Source: JBFAPK01 sp040676675 (lineage in GTDB: Bacteria; Actinomycetota; Actinomycetes; Mycobacteriales; Micromonosporaceae). Taken from it: a DNA stretch of 64,000 nt. This document shows, in pieces, positions 20,435-29,685 of this stretch. Location of the stretch: NCBI RefSeq assembly GCF_040676675.1, contig NZ_JBFAPK010000042.1:1-64000 (forward strand), written 5' to 3'. Below the pieces are notes generated by a model that was given only the letters and a program-made list of their open reading frames with translations, was not told the origin of the DNA and searched no databases. Every line of letters starts with the position of its first letter. Within the stretch, counting starts at the first letter, position 1. The position numbers and the translations under genes are program-made.

Positions 20435-20874
20435 GATTTGTCCCCTGAGCTGGTCGGACGGCTTCGCCTGGTACACGGGCGCGCACGGGTCACCCGCGCT
20501 GGCGGCGCGATGGTTCATCGTACCCAGTGAGCTGTGCTTCCGCGCTCGCGCGCTCCACGGCGCCTTGAGGCGGCGTCTTCCCCTCCGCGGCGGCGTGGGT
20601 GGGTGGTCGCCCGCCGCGCCGCTCCGGTCCAGACACCGCCGCGCCGCTGCGCTCGCTCGCTGGGGAAGCCTGCGGGGCGCGACCGCTGCGCGGCGCGCTC
20701 CTCGGCTCCGGTCGGGTGGCGCTGTGGCCCGCGTCCCGCGCTCCTCGACTTCGGGCGGGTGGGGCGCTGTGATGCGCGTCCCGGCTTCTCAGGTCCGGGC
20801 GGGTGGGCCGGTCGCGCATGTCCGCTGCGATGTCGGGCGGGCGGGGATCCGGGGGGTACGACTACGGTGGAGGG
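20435..20874. other. Intergenic region between guaB and the DUF5319 gene
   Basis: 440 bases with no credible gene, strongly CG-rich, with recurring GGGCGGGTGGG-type words (around 20750-20850) and GCGCTCGC stretches. On the minus strand TACGAT (20517-20522) is the best -10 for guaB, giving a leader of about 75 bases. On the plus strand it ends in the leaderless promoter of the DUF5319 gene. Confidence 0.5.
20863..20868 (+). promoter_or_regulatory. -10 element TACGGT of the DUF5319 gene (leaderless)
   Basis: TACGGT ends 6 bases before the GTG at 20875. The GGAGG between them is too close to the GTG to serve as a normal ribosome site, which favours leaderless translation. Confidence 0.6.
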
Positions 20875-21276
20875 GTGCACGACGAGCCGATCGACCCCTT
20901 CAACGGCGACCCCGCCGACCCGTCGGCGGGTCTCGACGACCCGGTCGAGGAGAACGAGCTCGACCCGCTGACCGAGGTCGAGCGGCAGGACGTGCTCGAG
21001 GACCTCGCCGACCTGGAGGTCTACCAGGCGTTGCTGCAGCCGGTCGGGGTACGCGGATTGGTGATCGAGTGTGAGGACTGCCGTGAGCCGCACTACTTCG
21101 ACTGGGATCTGCTCCGGGGCAACCTGCGGCACCTGCTGAACTCCGGCCGGCCCCGGGTGCACGAGCCGGCCTACGACCCGGACCCGGACCACTACGTGAC
21201 CTGGGAGTACGCCCGCGGCTACGCGGACGGGGTGCACGACACGCTGACCGAGGGCACCGACGAGGACGAGGACTGA
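20875..21276 (+). CDS. DUF5319 family protein
   Basis: 133 aa, acidic, cytoplasmic, of unknown function. It is conserved in actinobacteria next to guaB (Rv3412 in M. tuberculosis). The C-terminal half contains VIECEDCREPHYFDWDLLRGNLRHLL, with a CxxC pair that could bind metal, followed by YVTWEYARGYADGVHD. The N-terminal 35 residues are Asp/Glu/Pro-rich. GTG 20875 was chosen because the -10 lies 6 bases upstream and longer in-frame starts run into low-complexity sequence. Confidence 0.85.
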   Translation: MHDEPIDPFNGDPADPSAGLDDPVEENELDPLTEVERQDVLEDLADLEVYQALLQPVGVRGLVIECEDCREPHYFDWDLLRGNLRHLLNSGRPRVHEPAYDPDPDHYVTWEYARGYADGVHDTLTEGTDEDED

Positions 21277-21299
21277 CCCGGTCCCCGGCGGACCGGGTC
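21275..21299. terminator. Terminator between DUF5319 and the BldM-like gene
   Basis: 10-bp perfect stem (21275-21284 with 21290-21299), 5-base loop, starting at the DUF5319 stop codon. No T run. It separates convergent genes. Confidence 0.65.
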
Positions 21300-21359
21300 C
21301 GGCTTGCCCGGACCGGGCGGAGCGCCGAGGGGCTCGCGGTCGGGCCCCCGCCGCCGTGC

Positions 21360-22382
21360 TCAGGCCACCAGCCCAGCGCGGAAGCCCGCCGCCACGGCGT
21401 GCGCCCGGTCCCGGGCGCCGAGCTTGCGGAACAGCCGCCGGGCGTGCGTCTTGACCGTGTCCTCCGAGACGAAGAGTTCCCGGCCGATCTCCGCGTTGCT
21501 CTTGCCGTCGGCCATCCCGAGTAGCACCTGCATCTCCCGCTCGGTCAGCGCCACCTGGCGCCCCGGCGCGCCGCCGGCGGCCCGGGAGTAGTCGCCGCCG
21601 TTCCCGGACTCGCCCCGGCGATCGGCGCCGAAGCGGGCGTCCGGCGCGGCGTTGGCCCGCGGGTCGCCCGCCGTGCCGGCCTGCGGCTGGCCGTTCGGCG
21701 ACGTCGGCTCGCCCTCGTCGACCGCGTCCTCGCCACGCTGGACCGGCACGATCATCGCGCCGGGCGCCCCCGCGTTCGGCGAGCCGGAGGCGGACTTCGC
21801 GGCGGGTTCCGGGCCGGCGTTGCGGCCGGCCGGCGGCACCGCGCCGGGCCGGACCGGCAGCCGCGAGCCGGGATCGGTACGCGCCTCCGCGGCGGTACGC
21901 CCGGTCGTGGCGCCCAATTCCCCGGGCAGCCCCGGACGGCCACCCGGGGCCGGCCCGGCCAGACCCGCCGGGTTGCGGCCGACGCCGCCTCGGCCACCGC
22001 CGGCCACCCGGCTCGGACCGGCGAGCAGCAGCATCGCCTTGGCGACGACGCTGACCAGGTCGTACTCCGCGTTGCAGGAGATCAGGCCGCGGGCGCCGGC
22101 GGCGATGGCGGCCGACGCCACCCCCGGCTCCTCGCTGCCGAAGAGCAGGATCGCGGCGCCGGGGGCCCGGGCCAGCACCCGCCGGGTGAAGCCGACGCTG
22201 TCGGGCCGAGTGAGCGCGGTGTCGGCGAGAACCACGTCCGCAGGCCGCTCGGCCAGCCGCAGCATCACCTCGGGGTCGGACACCGCGGTACGAACCGCAG
22301 TGGACAAACCAAGCCGAGCAGCGGCAGACGCGACATTCTGCGCCGCGAGTGGGGTCCGGACACAGACGAGGACGGTACGCAC
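21360..22382 (-). CDS. BldM-like orphan response regulator with degenerate receiver
   Basis: 340 aa DNA-binding regulator. The LuxR helix-turn-helix at the C-terminus (LTEREMQVLLGMADGKSNAEIGRELFVSEDTVKTHARRLFRKLG, written in part) is very like BldM of Streptomyces, which lies in the same neighbourhood of guaB, whiB and groEL. The N-terminal 120 residues look like a receiver but start VRTVLVCVRTPLAAQ, where the acidic pair is missing, although a D remains in VVLADTAL. About 145 Gly/Pro/Ala-rich residues separate the two domains; Streptomyces BldM (about 200 aa) lacks this linker. No kinase gene is adjacent. Phosphorylation-independent control is likely (inference). GTG 22382 has GGAG six bases upstream. 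Confidence 0.8.
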   Translation of the reverse strand: MRTVLVCVRTPLAAQNVASAAARLGLSTAVRTAVSDPEVMLRLAERPADVVLADTALTRPDSVGFTRRVLARAPGAAILLFGSEEPGVASAAIAAGARGLISCNAEYDLVSVVAKAMLLLAGPSRVAGGGRGGVGRNPAGLAGPAPGGRPGLPGELGATTGRTAAEARTDPGSRLPVRPGAVPPAGRNAGPEPAAKSASGSPNAGAPGAMIVPVQRGEDAVDEGEPTSPNGQPQAGTAGDPRANAAPDARFGADRRGESGNGGDYSRAAGGAPGRQVALTEREMQVLLGMADGKSNAEIGRELFVSEDTVKTHARRLFRKLGARDRAHAVAAGFRAGLVA

Positions 22383-22708
22383 GGTGGTCTCCTCTCCTGC
22401 AACGAGAGAACCACGAGACCCTCTGATCATGAAGAGTTTCCGGCTGATCAACGGGAACTTTTTGGCCCGCCCCGCCCGGACGGCGCCCGCGACCTGCGGC
22501 ACCGCCCCGCCGAGGGTGCGGGTACCCGGGTTGGGGCCGGGCAAGGGGCCGCACCACGGCCGGCGCGAACTTTTTGATCTGTTACGTGTGAGGCGACGGG
22601 TGGTTGGGTATCGGACCCTCCGGGGTCGGATCGGTACGCGTGCGCGGGCTGCCGCCGAAACGGCTCCCGTGACCGGTCATCACGGCGCCGCGCGGAAGGA
22701 GGGTGCTG
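22383..22708. other. Divergent intergenic region, BldM-like / whiB3
   Basis: 326 bases between two developmental-type regulators, no gene seen. It should hold both promoters. An AT-richer stretch (about 22568-22590, GAACTTTTTGATCTGTTACG) is a plausible promoter core for whiB3, leaving a leader of about 110 bases with AAGGAGG at its end. Confidence 0.4.
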
Positions 22709-23092
22709 ATGTCGAACGTACGCAGGCTGCCCGGACCCATCGTCGACCTGTGGGACTGGCAGCGGCTCGGCGCGTGCCGGGGCCGCGACAGCGCCCAGTT
22801 CTTCCACCCGGACGGCGAGCGGGGCTCCTCCCGGAACCGGCGGGAGGCCCGGGCCAAGGCGGTCTGCGGCACCTGCCCGGTGCGCGCCGAGTGCGCCGCG
22901 CACGCCCTGGCGGTCCGCGAGCCGTACGGGGTGTGGGGCGGTTTCAGCGAGTCCGAACGCCTGCGGCTGCTCGCCCTGGGCTGGGAGGACGTCGCCGATC
23001 GGCACCGCAGCCGGGTCGACGTCGGCCGCCTTGAGGCGCGGCTGGGACAGCCGCACAAGTCCACGGTGCCGGACCAGCGCCACGTCGCCTGA
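22709..23092 (+). CDS. whiB3: WhiB family iron-sulfur transcription factor, WhiB3 type
   Basis: 127 aa. Cys23, 53, 56 and 62 have the same numbering as the four cluster ligands of M. tuberculosis WhiB3, and the flanks PGPIVDLWDW and FFHPDGERG are close to it; the GVWGG turn is present. The [4Fe-4S] cluster senses redox and nitric oxide, and the protein works with the principal sigma factor. The C-terminus is about 25 residues longer than in WhiB3. ATG 22709 is set by AAGGAGG six bases upstream (22696-22702). Position beside groEL1/groES and guaB matches Rv3416. Confidence 0.9.
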   Translation: MSNVRRLPGPIVDLWDWQRLGACRGRDSAQFFHPDGERGSSRNRREARAKAVCGTCPVRAECAAHALAVREPYGVWGGFSESERLRLLALGWEDVADRHRSRVDVGRLEARLGQPHKSTVPDQRHVA

Positions 23093-23118
23093 GCCCGCAC
23101 CCGCGCCCCATCCTTCGC

Positions 23119-23176
23119 CGATCTAGGGCAAATCCTCGTGATTGGAGATCAATCAACGAGGATTTGCCCTAGATCG
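23119..23176. repeat. Long AT-rich palindrome, possible terminator and dispersed element
   Basis: Perfect 21-bp arms (23119-23139 and 23156-23176) with an inner GATTG/CAATC stem. It lies between the convergent whiB3 and oxidoreductase genes and could end both transcripts. The arms are much less GC-rich than the flanks and have no T run, unlike the other terminators here, so it may be a member of a repeat family. Confidence 0.75.
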
Positions 23177-23180
23177 CGTG

Positions 23181-24920
23181 TCAGCGGATCGTCACCCGTA
23201 CCGTGTGGTAGCCGGTCGCCCCGTCGGGGAGCACGTCCTGCGGGCGCTCGGTCTGCACCTCGCCGGTCCGGTCGGTGGCCCGGACCTGCAGCGTGTGCTC
23301 GCCCGGGGTCGCCGGCCACGGCCAGGACCACTGCACCCAGGTGTCGACCGACGAGGCCGGGGCGAGCCGGGCCGGCTGCCAGTCGCCCCCGTCGACGCGT
23401 ACCTCGACCCGCTCGACGCCCCGGTGCTGGGCCCAGGCCACACCCGCGACCGTCACCGTTCCCGCGTCCAGCCCCCGGCCGGTGCGCGGGGTGTCGATCC
23501 GGGACTGGGTCTTGATCGGGCCCCGGGCCGACCAGCCGCGCCGCACCCAGTACGCGTCGAAGTCCGCGAAGGCGGTCAGCTCCAGCTCGACCACCCACTT
23601 GCACGCCGAGACGTAGCCGTAGAGGCCGGGCACCACGAGCCGGACCGGGAAGCCGTGCTCCACGGGGAGCGGCTCGCCGTTCATGCCGATCGCCAGCAGC
23701 GCGTCCCGGCCGTCGAGCAGCGCGGCGGTGGGGATGCCGCAGGTCCAGCCGTCCGCCGACCGGGCCACCACCTGGTCCGCCCCGTCGAGCGGCCCGGCCT
23801 CCTCCAGCAGCCGCTTGAGCGGCGTACCGAGCCAGCGGGCGTTGCCGACCAGGTCACCGCCGACCTCGTTGGAGACGCACGTCAGCGTGATGTCCCGCTC
23901 GATCATCGGCCGGCGCAGCAGCTCGGCGAAGTCGATCGTGACCGGTTCGCGTACCCGCCCGTGGATGCGCAGTTGCCAGTCGTCCGGGTCGACCTGCGGG
24001 ACCGTCAGCGCGGTGTCGATGCGGTAGAACACCGGGTTCGGGGTCAGGTACGCCGACAGCCCGGGGACCGTCGGCTCACCGCCGGCCGGTACCGGCGCCG
24101 CCGCGCTGACCGGGGCGGGCAGGGTCACCGCCGCCCGTGCCTGCGCGACGCCGCGCCGGGTCGCCAGCGAACGCCCCGCGAACCCGCTGACTGCCGCGGC
24201 GGCCAGCGCCACCGCCGCCCCGGTGAGGAACCGCCGGCGCTCCTGGTCGTACTCCTCGGCGGCGAACCTGGCCACCTGGTCCTCGGCGTCGCGGCCCGCC
24301 GCGGGGACACCGCCGGCGCCGGAACCACGGGCGGTCTCGGGTCGCCGCGGGTTCTCCAGCGGCCCGGTGGTCAGCGCCCAGAGCAGCCCGGCGGCCAGCG
24401 CCGCGCCGACCAGGGCGGGCAGGGCGGCGGCCGGGCCGGCCGCCGGCCGGGTCAGCGCGGCGGCGACGCCCACGGCGGCGAAGAGCCCGATCCCGGCCAG
24501 GCCCACCGCGAGCCGCCGTACGGCGAGCGCGCCGACCAGCGCCGCGAACGCCGCGAGCAGGACGGCGGTACCGGTCAGCAGCGCCGTCTTGTCGTGCACC
24601 CCGAACAGGTCGATGGCGAACCGTTTCAGCGGCTCGGGCACGGTGTCGACGACCACCCCGCCGACCGCGACCAGCGGCGCCGACCGGGGTCCGGTGGCCA
24701 CGGCGACCAGCTCGGCCGCCCCGATCGCGACGCCCGCCGCGGCGAGCCCGGCCAGCGCGCCGAGCCAACCCGATCGGGTTCCCGCCGTCGCGCGCGCCGC
24801 TACCGCCCCGCTCGTTTCCACCGCACCGCTCGTCTCCACCGTGCCAGTGTCGATCCTCGGCCGGCTGGGCGGTACCGCGGCCAAGGGCCGTAAGGGAGCG
24901 GTAAGAGTGATGTCGCGCAC
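23181..24920 (-). CDS. Membrane-bound sulfite-oxidase-like molybdopterin oxidoreductase
   Basis: 579 aa. The C-terminal 300 residues are a SUOX-fold molybdopterin domain: molybdenum-ligand Cys348 in ITLTCVSNEVGG, then LVVPGLYGYVSACKWV and a C-terminal Mo-co dimerization domain (GVAWAQHRGVERVEVRVDGG). The N-terminal half has five or six membrane helices (about 51-75, 112-135, 138-158, 163-185, 232-250). A twin-arginine-like RRRFLTG at 228-234 lies just before the last helix, so the enzyme domain is expected outside. Start GTG 24920 is uncertain, with no ribosome site. Reaction unknown; sulfite or methionine-sulfoxide chemistry is possible. Confidence 0.82.
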   Translation of the reverse strand: MRDITLTAPLRPLAAVPPSRPRIDTGTVETSGAVETSGAVAARATAGTRSGWLGALAGLAAAGVAIGAAELVAVATGPRSAPLVAVGGVVVDTVPEPLKRFAIDLFGVHDKTALLTGTAVLLAAFAALVGALAVRRLAVGLAGIGLFAAVGVAAALTRPAAGPAAALPALVGAALAAGLLWALTTGPLENPRRPETARGSGAGGVPAAGRDAEDQVARFAAEEYDQERRRFLTGAAVALAAAAVSGFAGRSLATRRGVAQARAAVTLPAPVSAAAPVPAGGEPTVPGLSAYLTPNPVFYRIDTALTVPQVDPDDWQLRIHGRVREPVTIDFAELLRRPMIERDITLTCVSNEVGGDLVGNARWLGTPLKRLLEEAGPLDGADQVVARSADGWTCGIPTAALLDGRDALLAIGMNGEPLPVEHGFPVRLVVPGLYGYVSACKWVVELELTAFADFDAYWVRRGWSARGPIKTQSRIDTPRTGRGLDAGTVTVAGVAWAQHRGVERVEVRVDGGDWQPARLAPASSVDTWVQWSWPWPATPGEHTLQVRATDRTGEVQTERPQDVLPDGATGYHTVRVTIR

Positions 24921-24976
24921 CGGCGCGGGCCGGGCGCCCCGGCCGGGGATCCGGCGGCGGCCGGTACGGGAACGAA

Positions 24977-25040
24977 AGATCCGCGTGACCAGCGGCCGGG
25001 GCGCGGTACGCGCCGGGGCCGTGCCTGGTCACGCGGATCT
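24977..25040 (-). terminator. Terminator downstream of groEL1
   Basis: 16-bp perfect outer stem (24977-24992 with 25025-25040) enclosing further GC-rich pairing (GCGCG/CGCGC). It begins 40 bases after the groEL1 stop on the transcribed strand. Confidence 0.75.
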
Positions 25041-25079
25041 CGGTGCTACGTCGATCTCCGACCGTGGTCGGGGACCGGG

Positions 25080-26729
<1,650 letters not shown>

Positions 26730-26817
26730 TGATGCCCCTTCAGACATGCAATCGTTCGTCCGGCCGGGCCGGTGGCCCCGCGCGGAGGCGGTGGACGCCG
26801 GTCCGGCCGGAGAAGCA

Positions 26818-26857
26818 GTCGATGCCCCGGCCCGGCGAGCCGGTCCGGGGCATCGAC
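26818..26857 (-). terminator. Intercistronic hairpin between groES and groEL1
   Basis: 13-bp perfect stem (26818-26830 with 26845-26857) and a loop that can pair further (CCGG/CCGG), starting 13 bases after the groES stop. No T run. It may act as a partial terminator or an mRNA stabiliser that sets the groES:groEL ratio. Confidence 0.6.
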
Positions 26858-26870
26858 ACTGATGTTCTGG

Positions 26871-27185
26871 TTACTTCTCGATGACCGCGAGGACGTCGCG
26901 GGCGGAGAGCACCAGGTACTCCTCGCCGGCGTACTTGACCTCGGTGCCGCCGTACTTCGAGTAGATGACGGTGTCGCCGACCTTGACGTCAACCGGGATC
27001 CGGTTGCCGTCGTCGTCGAAGCGGCCCGGGCCGACAGCGAGGACGGTGCCCTCCTGCGGCTTCTCCTTGGCGGTGTCGGGAATCACGATGCCCGACGCCG
27101 TGGTGGTCTCAGCCTCGTTCGCCTGGACCAGGATCCGGTCCTCGAGCGGCTTGATCGCAACCTTGGTCGCGGTAGTCACGGGCAT
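26871..27185 (-). CDS. groES: Co-chaperonin GroES (10 kDa)
   Basis: Heptameric lid of the GroEL chamber. 104 aa, normal length. Core KPLEDRILVQANEAETTTASGIVIPD with the mobile loop, then GTVLAVGPGR, VGDTVIYSKYGGTEVKY and EYLVLSARDVLAVIE. ATG 27185 has GGAGG three to four bases upstream. First gene of the groES-groEL1 operon, behind a promoter with two CIRCE operators, so HrcA repression is expected. Confidence 0.97.
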   Translation of the reverse strand: MPVTTATKVAIKPLEDRILVQANEAETTTASGIVIPDTAKEKPQEGTVLAVGPGRFDDDGNRIPVDVKVGDTVIYSKYGGTEVKYAGEEYLVLSARDVLAVIEK

Positions 27186-27319
27186 ACCCTCCTGGGGTAC
27201 TTGGTTTCTGTACCGCCCGGCGAACCGGGCGGCGTCAATCTGCCACATGCCACCGGGCGGGTCCGTCGTCGCGGGTGCCGGGTCCGCCTGGCGCTCAGCC
27301 TCCGGACGGAGCCCGGAAG

Positions 27320-27346
27320 CTGGCACCCTCGGTTCGAGAGTGCTAA
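27320..27346. promoter_or_regulatory. CIRCE operator, promoter-proximal copy
   Basis: Right arm GAGTGCTAA is perfect; left arm CTGGCACCC matches 6 of 9 consensus bases; spacer exactly 9. It lies just downstream of the -10 box on the groES side, over the expected transcription start. HrcA binding site. Confidence 0.75.
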
Positions 27347-27350
27347 CGGC

Positions 27351-27380
27351 AGGTTATGCCGGCGGCTAGCACTCCGTCAA
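27351..27380 (-). promoter_or_regulatory. groES promoter, -35 TTGACG and -10 TAACCT
   Basis: On the minus strand TTGACG (27375-27380), an 18-base spacer and TAACCT (27351-27356). The -35 falls inside the 9-base spacer of the distal CIRCE, so HrcA would block the polymerase directly. The leader to groES is about 160 bases. Confidence 0.75.
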
Positions 27381-27392
27381 GGAGAGTGCCAA
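27366..27392. promoter_or_regulatory. CIRCE operator, promoter-distal copy
   Basis: CTAGCACTC-N9-GAGTGCCAA, 8 of 9 matches in each arm to TTAGCACTC-N9-GAGTGCTAA. It overlaps the -35 of the groES promoter. Confidence 0.9.
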
Positions 27393-27452
27393 CACGCCAC
27401 CGCCGCGTGTCCCGCTGGCCCCGGACTTCGGGTCCCGCACGAGAATGTGGCC

Positions 27453-28676
27453 GTGGATCTCGACCAGCTGGCCGCCCTGCGTACCCCGGCCGGGACGGCG
27501 GCGCTCGACCTGGCGGCCGGGCTGGCCGGTGGCGACCCGCTCGCCGCCGCCGCCGCGCTGCGCTCGGCCGGCGTGCCCGCCGGGCTCGCGGCCGGCGCGC
27601 TCACCCAGGCCGAGCTGCGCCGCCGCGCCGCGCGGAAGTTCGGGCCCGCGGCGGCCCGGATGTTCTTCACCCGGGCCGGGCTGGAGCAGGCCACCCGGGC
27701 CGTGGTGGCCGACCGGCGGGCCGCCCGGCTGCGGGCCGCCGGGGTCGAGGCCCTCGCCGACCTGGGTTGCGGCCTCGGTGCCGACGCGCTCGCCGCCGCC
27801 CGGGCCGGCATCCGCGTGTACGGCGTCGAGGCGGACCCGCTCACCGCCGCGATGGCCACCGCCAACGCCGAGGCGGCCGGGGTGGCCGACCGGTTCACGG
27901 TCGAGTGCGGCGACGCCACCGCCTTCGACGTGAACCGGGTGGACGGCGTCTTCTGCGACCCGGCGCGGCGGCGGGCCGGTACCGGACGGCGGATCTTCGA
28001 CCCGGCGGCCTACTCACCGCCCTGGGACTTCGTCACCGGCCTCGCCGAGCGGGTCCCCCGCACCGTGGTGAAGGTCGCACCGGGCATCGACCACACGCTG
28101 ATCCCGGCCGGGGCCGAGGCGGAGTGGGTCAGCGTCGACGGCGAGCTGGTGGAGGCGGCCCTCTGGTGCGGCCCGCTCGCCACGGCCCCCCGCCGCGCCA
28201 CCCTGCTGCGGGTCGGGCGCGAGGTCGGGCGGCTCGCCGGCGGCGGTACGGCCGAGGCGCCCGTCGGGCCGGTCCGGCGCTACCTCTACGACCCCGACGG
28301 TGCCGTGGTCCGCGCCCACCTGGTGGCCGAGTTCGCCGAGACCGTCACCGGCGTCCTGGCCGACCCGAGCATCGCGTACGTCTACGCGGACGCGCCCACC
28401 CCGTCGCCGTTCGGCCGCTGTCTGGAGATCACCGACGTGCTGCCGTTCTCGCTGAAGCGGCTGCGCGCGCTCCTGCGCGAGCGGGGTGTCGGCCGGGTGG
28501 AGATCCTCAAGCGCGGCTCCGCGCTCGAGCCGGAGCAGCTCCGGCGCGACCTGCGGCTCGCCGGCCCCGCCTCGGCCAGCGTCGTGCTGACCCGGGTCGC
28601 CGGCGCGCCGACGGTGCTGCTCTGCCAGCCGGTACCGGCCGACGCCGCAGCCGGCCCGCACCCGCCGGGCCGGTGA
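27453..28676 (+). CDS. Class I SAM-dependent methyltransferase (THUMP-like/TrmN6-type)
   Basis: 407 aa. The SAM-binding fold is in the first half: ALADLGCGLGADALAAARAGIRVYGVEADPLTAAMATANA (motif I GCGLG near 110), then acidic ECGDATAF and FCDPARR near 170, in the place of the DPPY/NPP motif. The C-terminal part (SVDGELVEAALW, YADAPTPSPFGRCLEITDVLPFSLKRLRALL) matches the THUMP-like domain family seen after such methyltransferases in actinomycetes. Probably acts on RNA; the substrate is not known. GTG 27453 is preceded 6 bases upstream by GAGAAT, so it may be leaderless. It is divergent from groES across the CIRCE region. Confidence 0.8.
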   Translation: MDLDQLAALRTPAGTAALDLAAGLAGGDPLAAAAALRSAGVPAGLAAGALTQAELRRRAARKFGPAAARMFFTRAGLEQATRAVVADRRAARLRAAGVEALADLGCGLGADALAAARAGIRVYGVEADPLTAAMATANAEAAGVADRFTVECGDATAFDVNRVDGVFCDPARRRAGTGRRIFDPAAYSPPWDFVTGLAERVPRTVVKVAPGIDHTLIPAGAEAEWVSVDGELVEAALWCGPLATAPRRATLLRVGREVGRLAGGGTAEAPVGPVRRYLYDPDGAVVRAHLVAEFAETVTGVLADPSIAYVYADAPTPSPFGRCLEITDVLPFSLKRLRALLRERGVGRVEILKRGSALEPEQLRRDLRLAGPASASVVLTRVAGAPTVLLCQPVPADAAAGPHPPGR

Positions 28677-28696
28677 GCGGCCGGTCCGCCGGCCCG
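28666..28696 (+). terminator. Hairpin after the methyltransferase gene
   Basis: 8-bp GC stem (28666-28673 with 28689-28696) overlapping the stop codon, loop 15. Weak evidence for termination. Confidence 0.4.
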
Positions 28697-28804
28697 GTGA
28701 GCGTCCGGCTCCCGGGCTCGGCGGCTGCCGGCGGCCCTCCGGTCAATGTCCCTGTACGTCGGCGTATGCCGCCGCCCGTTTCCCGGCGGCCGACGGCGCG
28801 GCGG

Positions 28805-28810
28805 TAGGTT
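28805..28810 (+). promoter_or_regulatory. -10 element TAGGTT of ybaK (leaderless)
   Basis: TAGGTT is followed by 7 bases and the ATG at 28818; no ribosome site is present. Confidence 0.6.
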
Positions 28811-28817
28811 GGCGCTC

Positions 28818-29294
28818 ATGGCGGGTCAGGGCACTCCGGCGACGGCGCTGCTGGTGAAGCAGAAGGTGACCCACCGTACGCACCCGTACGACGTGTCACC
28901 GGACTCGCCCCGCTACGGTGCCGAGGTCGCCGCCGCGCTGGGCGTACCGCCGGAGCGGGTCTTCAAGTCGCTGGTGACCGAGGTCGACGGCGCCCTCACC
29001 GTGGCGGTGGTACCGGTCACCGGCGAGCTGGACCTCAAGGCGCTCGCCGCGTCCGTGGGCGGCAAGCGGGCCGTGCTCGCCGACCGAGCCGTCGCCGAAC
29101 GCGCCACCGGGTACGTCCGGGGCGGCATCAGCCCGCTCGGGCAGCGCAAGCGGCTGCCGACCGTGGTCGACTCGTCCGCCACCGGACTCAGCACGATGTA
29201 CGTCTCGGCGGGCCGCCGCGGTCTCCAGCTCGAACTCGCCCCGGCCGACCTGATCCGGCTCACCGGCGCCACCACGGCCCCGATCGCCGCCTGA
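28818..29294 (+). CDS. ybaK: Cys-tRNA(Pro)/Cys-tRNA(Cys) deacylase YbaK
   Basis: Trans-acting editing enzyme that removes misacylated amino acids from tRNA. 158 aa, normal length. Matches the YbaK/EbsC family: the N-terminal ATALLVKQKVTHRTHPYD, RVFKSLVTEVDG with the conserved Lys, AVVPVTGELDLKALAASVGGKRA and the GYVRGGISPLGQRKRLPT block with the family GGISP motif. Leaderless from TAGGTT. It is monocistronic between the methyltransferase and the sugar transporter operon. Confidence 0.92.
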   Translation: MAGQGTPATALLVKQKVTHRTHPYDVSPDSPRYGAEVAAALGVPPERVFKSLVTEVDGALTVAVVPVTGELDLKALAASVGGKRAVLADRAVAERATGYVRGGISPLGQRKRLPTVVDSSATGLSTMYVSAGRRGLQLELAPADLIRLTGATTAPIAA

Positions 29295-29491
29295 GCGGCC
29301 CGACGGGAGAGCGCGCCCGTCCACGTACCCGAACGCGGCGAACAACGCGACCGGCGTGGCGTTCGGGTCTCACGCCATCGCGCGCCGCGAGCGTCGCCCT
29401 GGGGGCGCCGGGGCGAAACGATCTACCTACCGGGTGTAGTCGCAGGTGGAGGGCGCCCTGGTAGCCGCCGCGTGTCCACCGCGTTGCGGAA

Positions 29492-29510
29492 TTGTTATCG
29501 GCGCCAACAA
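29492..29510. promoter_or_regulatory. Candidate operator TTGTT-N9-AACAA
   Basis: Perfect 5-bp arms with a 9-base spacer, upstream of the candidate -35. A second ACAACAAAA lies at about 29566-29574, downstream of the -10. Possible site for the ROK regulator encoded at the end of the operon (inference). Confidence 0.45.
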
Positions 29511-29529
29511 ACTCGTGACCTCGGCAGTC

Positions 29530-29559
29530 TTGCGGCGAGGGCACACCGAGAAATACGTT
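29530..29559 (+). promoter_or_regulatory. Candidate promoter TTGCGG-N18-TACGTT
   Basis: -35 TTGCGG (29530-29535), 18-base spacer, -10 TACGTT (29554-29559). It would give a leader of about 120 bases before the binding-protein gene. Confidence 0.45.
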
Positions 29560-29685
29560 GCCGGACACAACAAAAGTAACCGTCGTCTCACGTTCTCCAT
29601 CAGTGCCGCGTCCGTGACCGTCTTGGCCGCACCACCCGGACCGGGCACCGAACACCCCCACCCATCCCTCGAAAGGACCCGTGCA

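Larger units (their letters stand above)
29295..29685. other. Regulatory region of the sugar ABC operon
   Basis: 391 bases with no gene; its second half is AT-richer than the surroundings. It contains a candidate operator (29492-29510) and promoter (29530-29559), listed separately. Confidence 0.5.
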
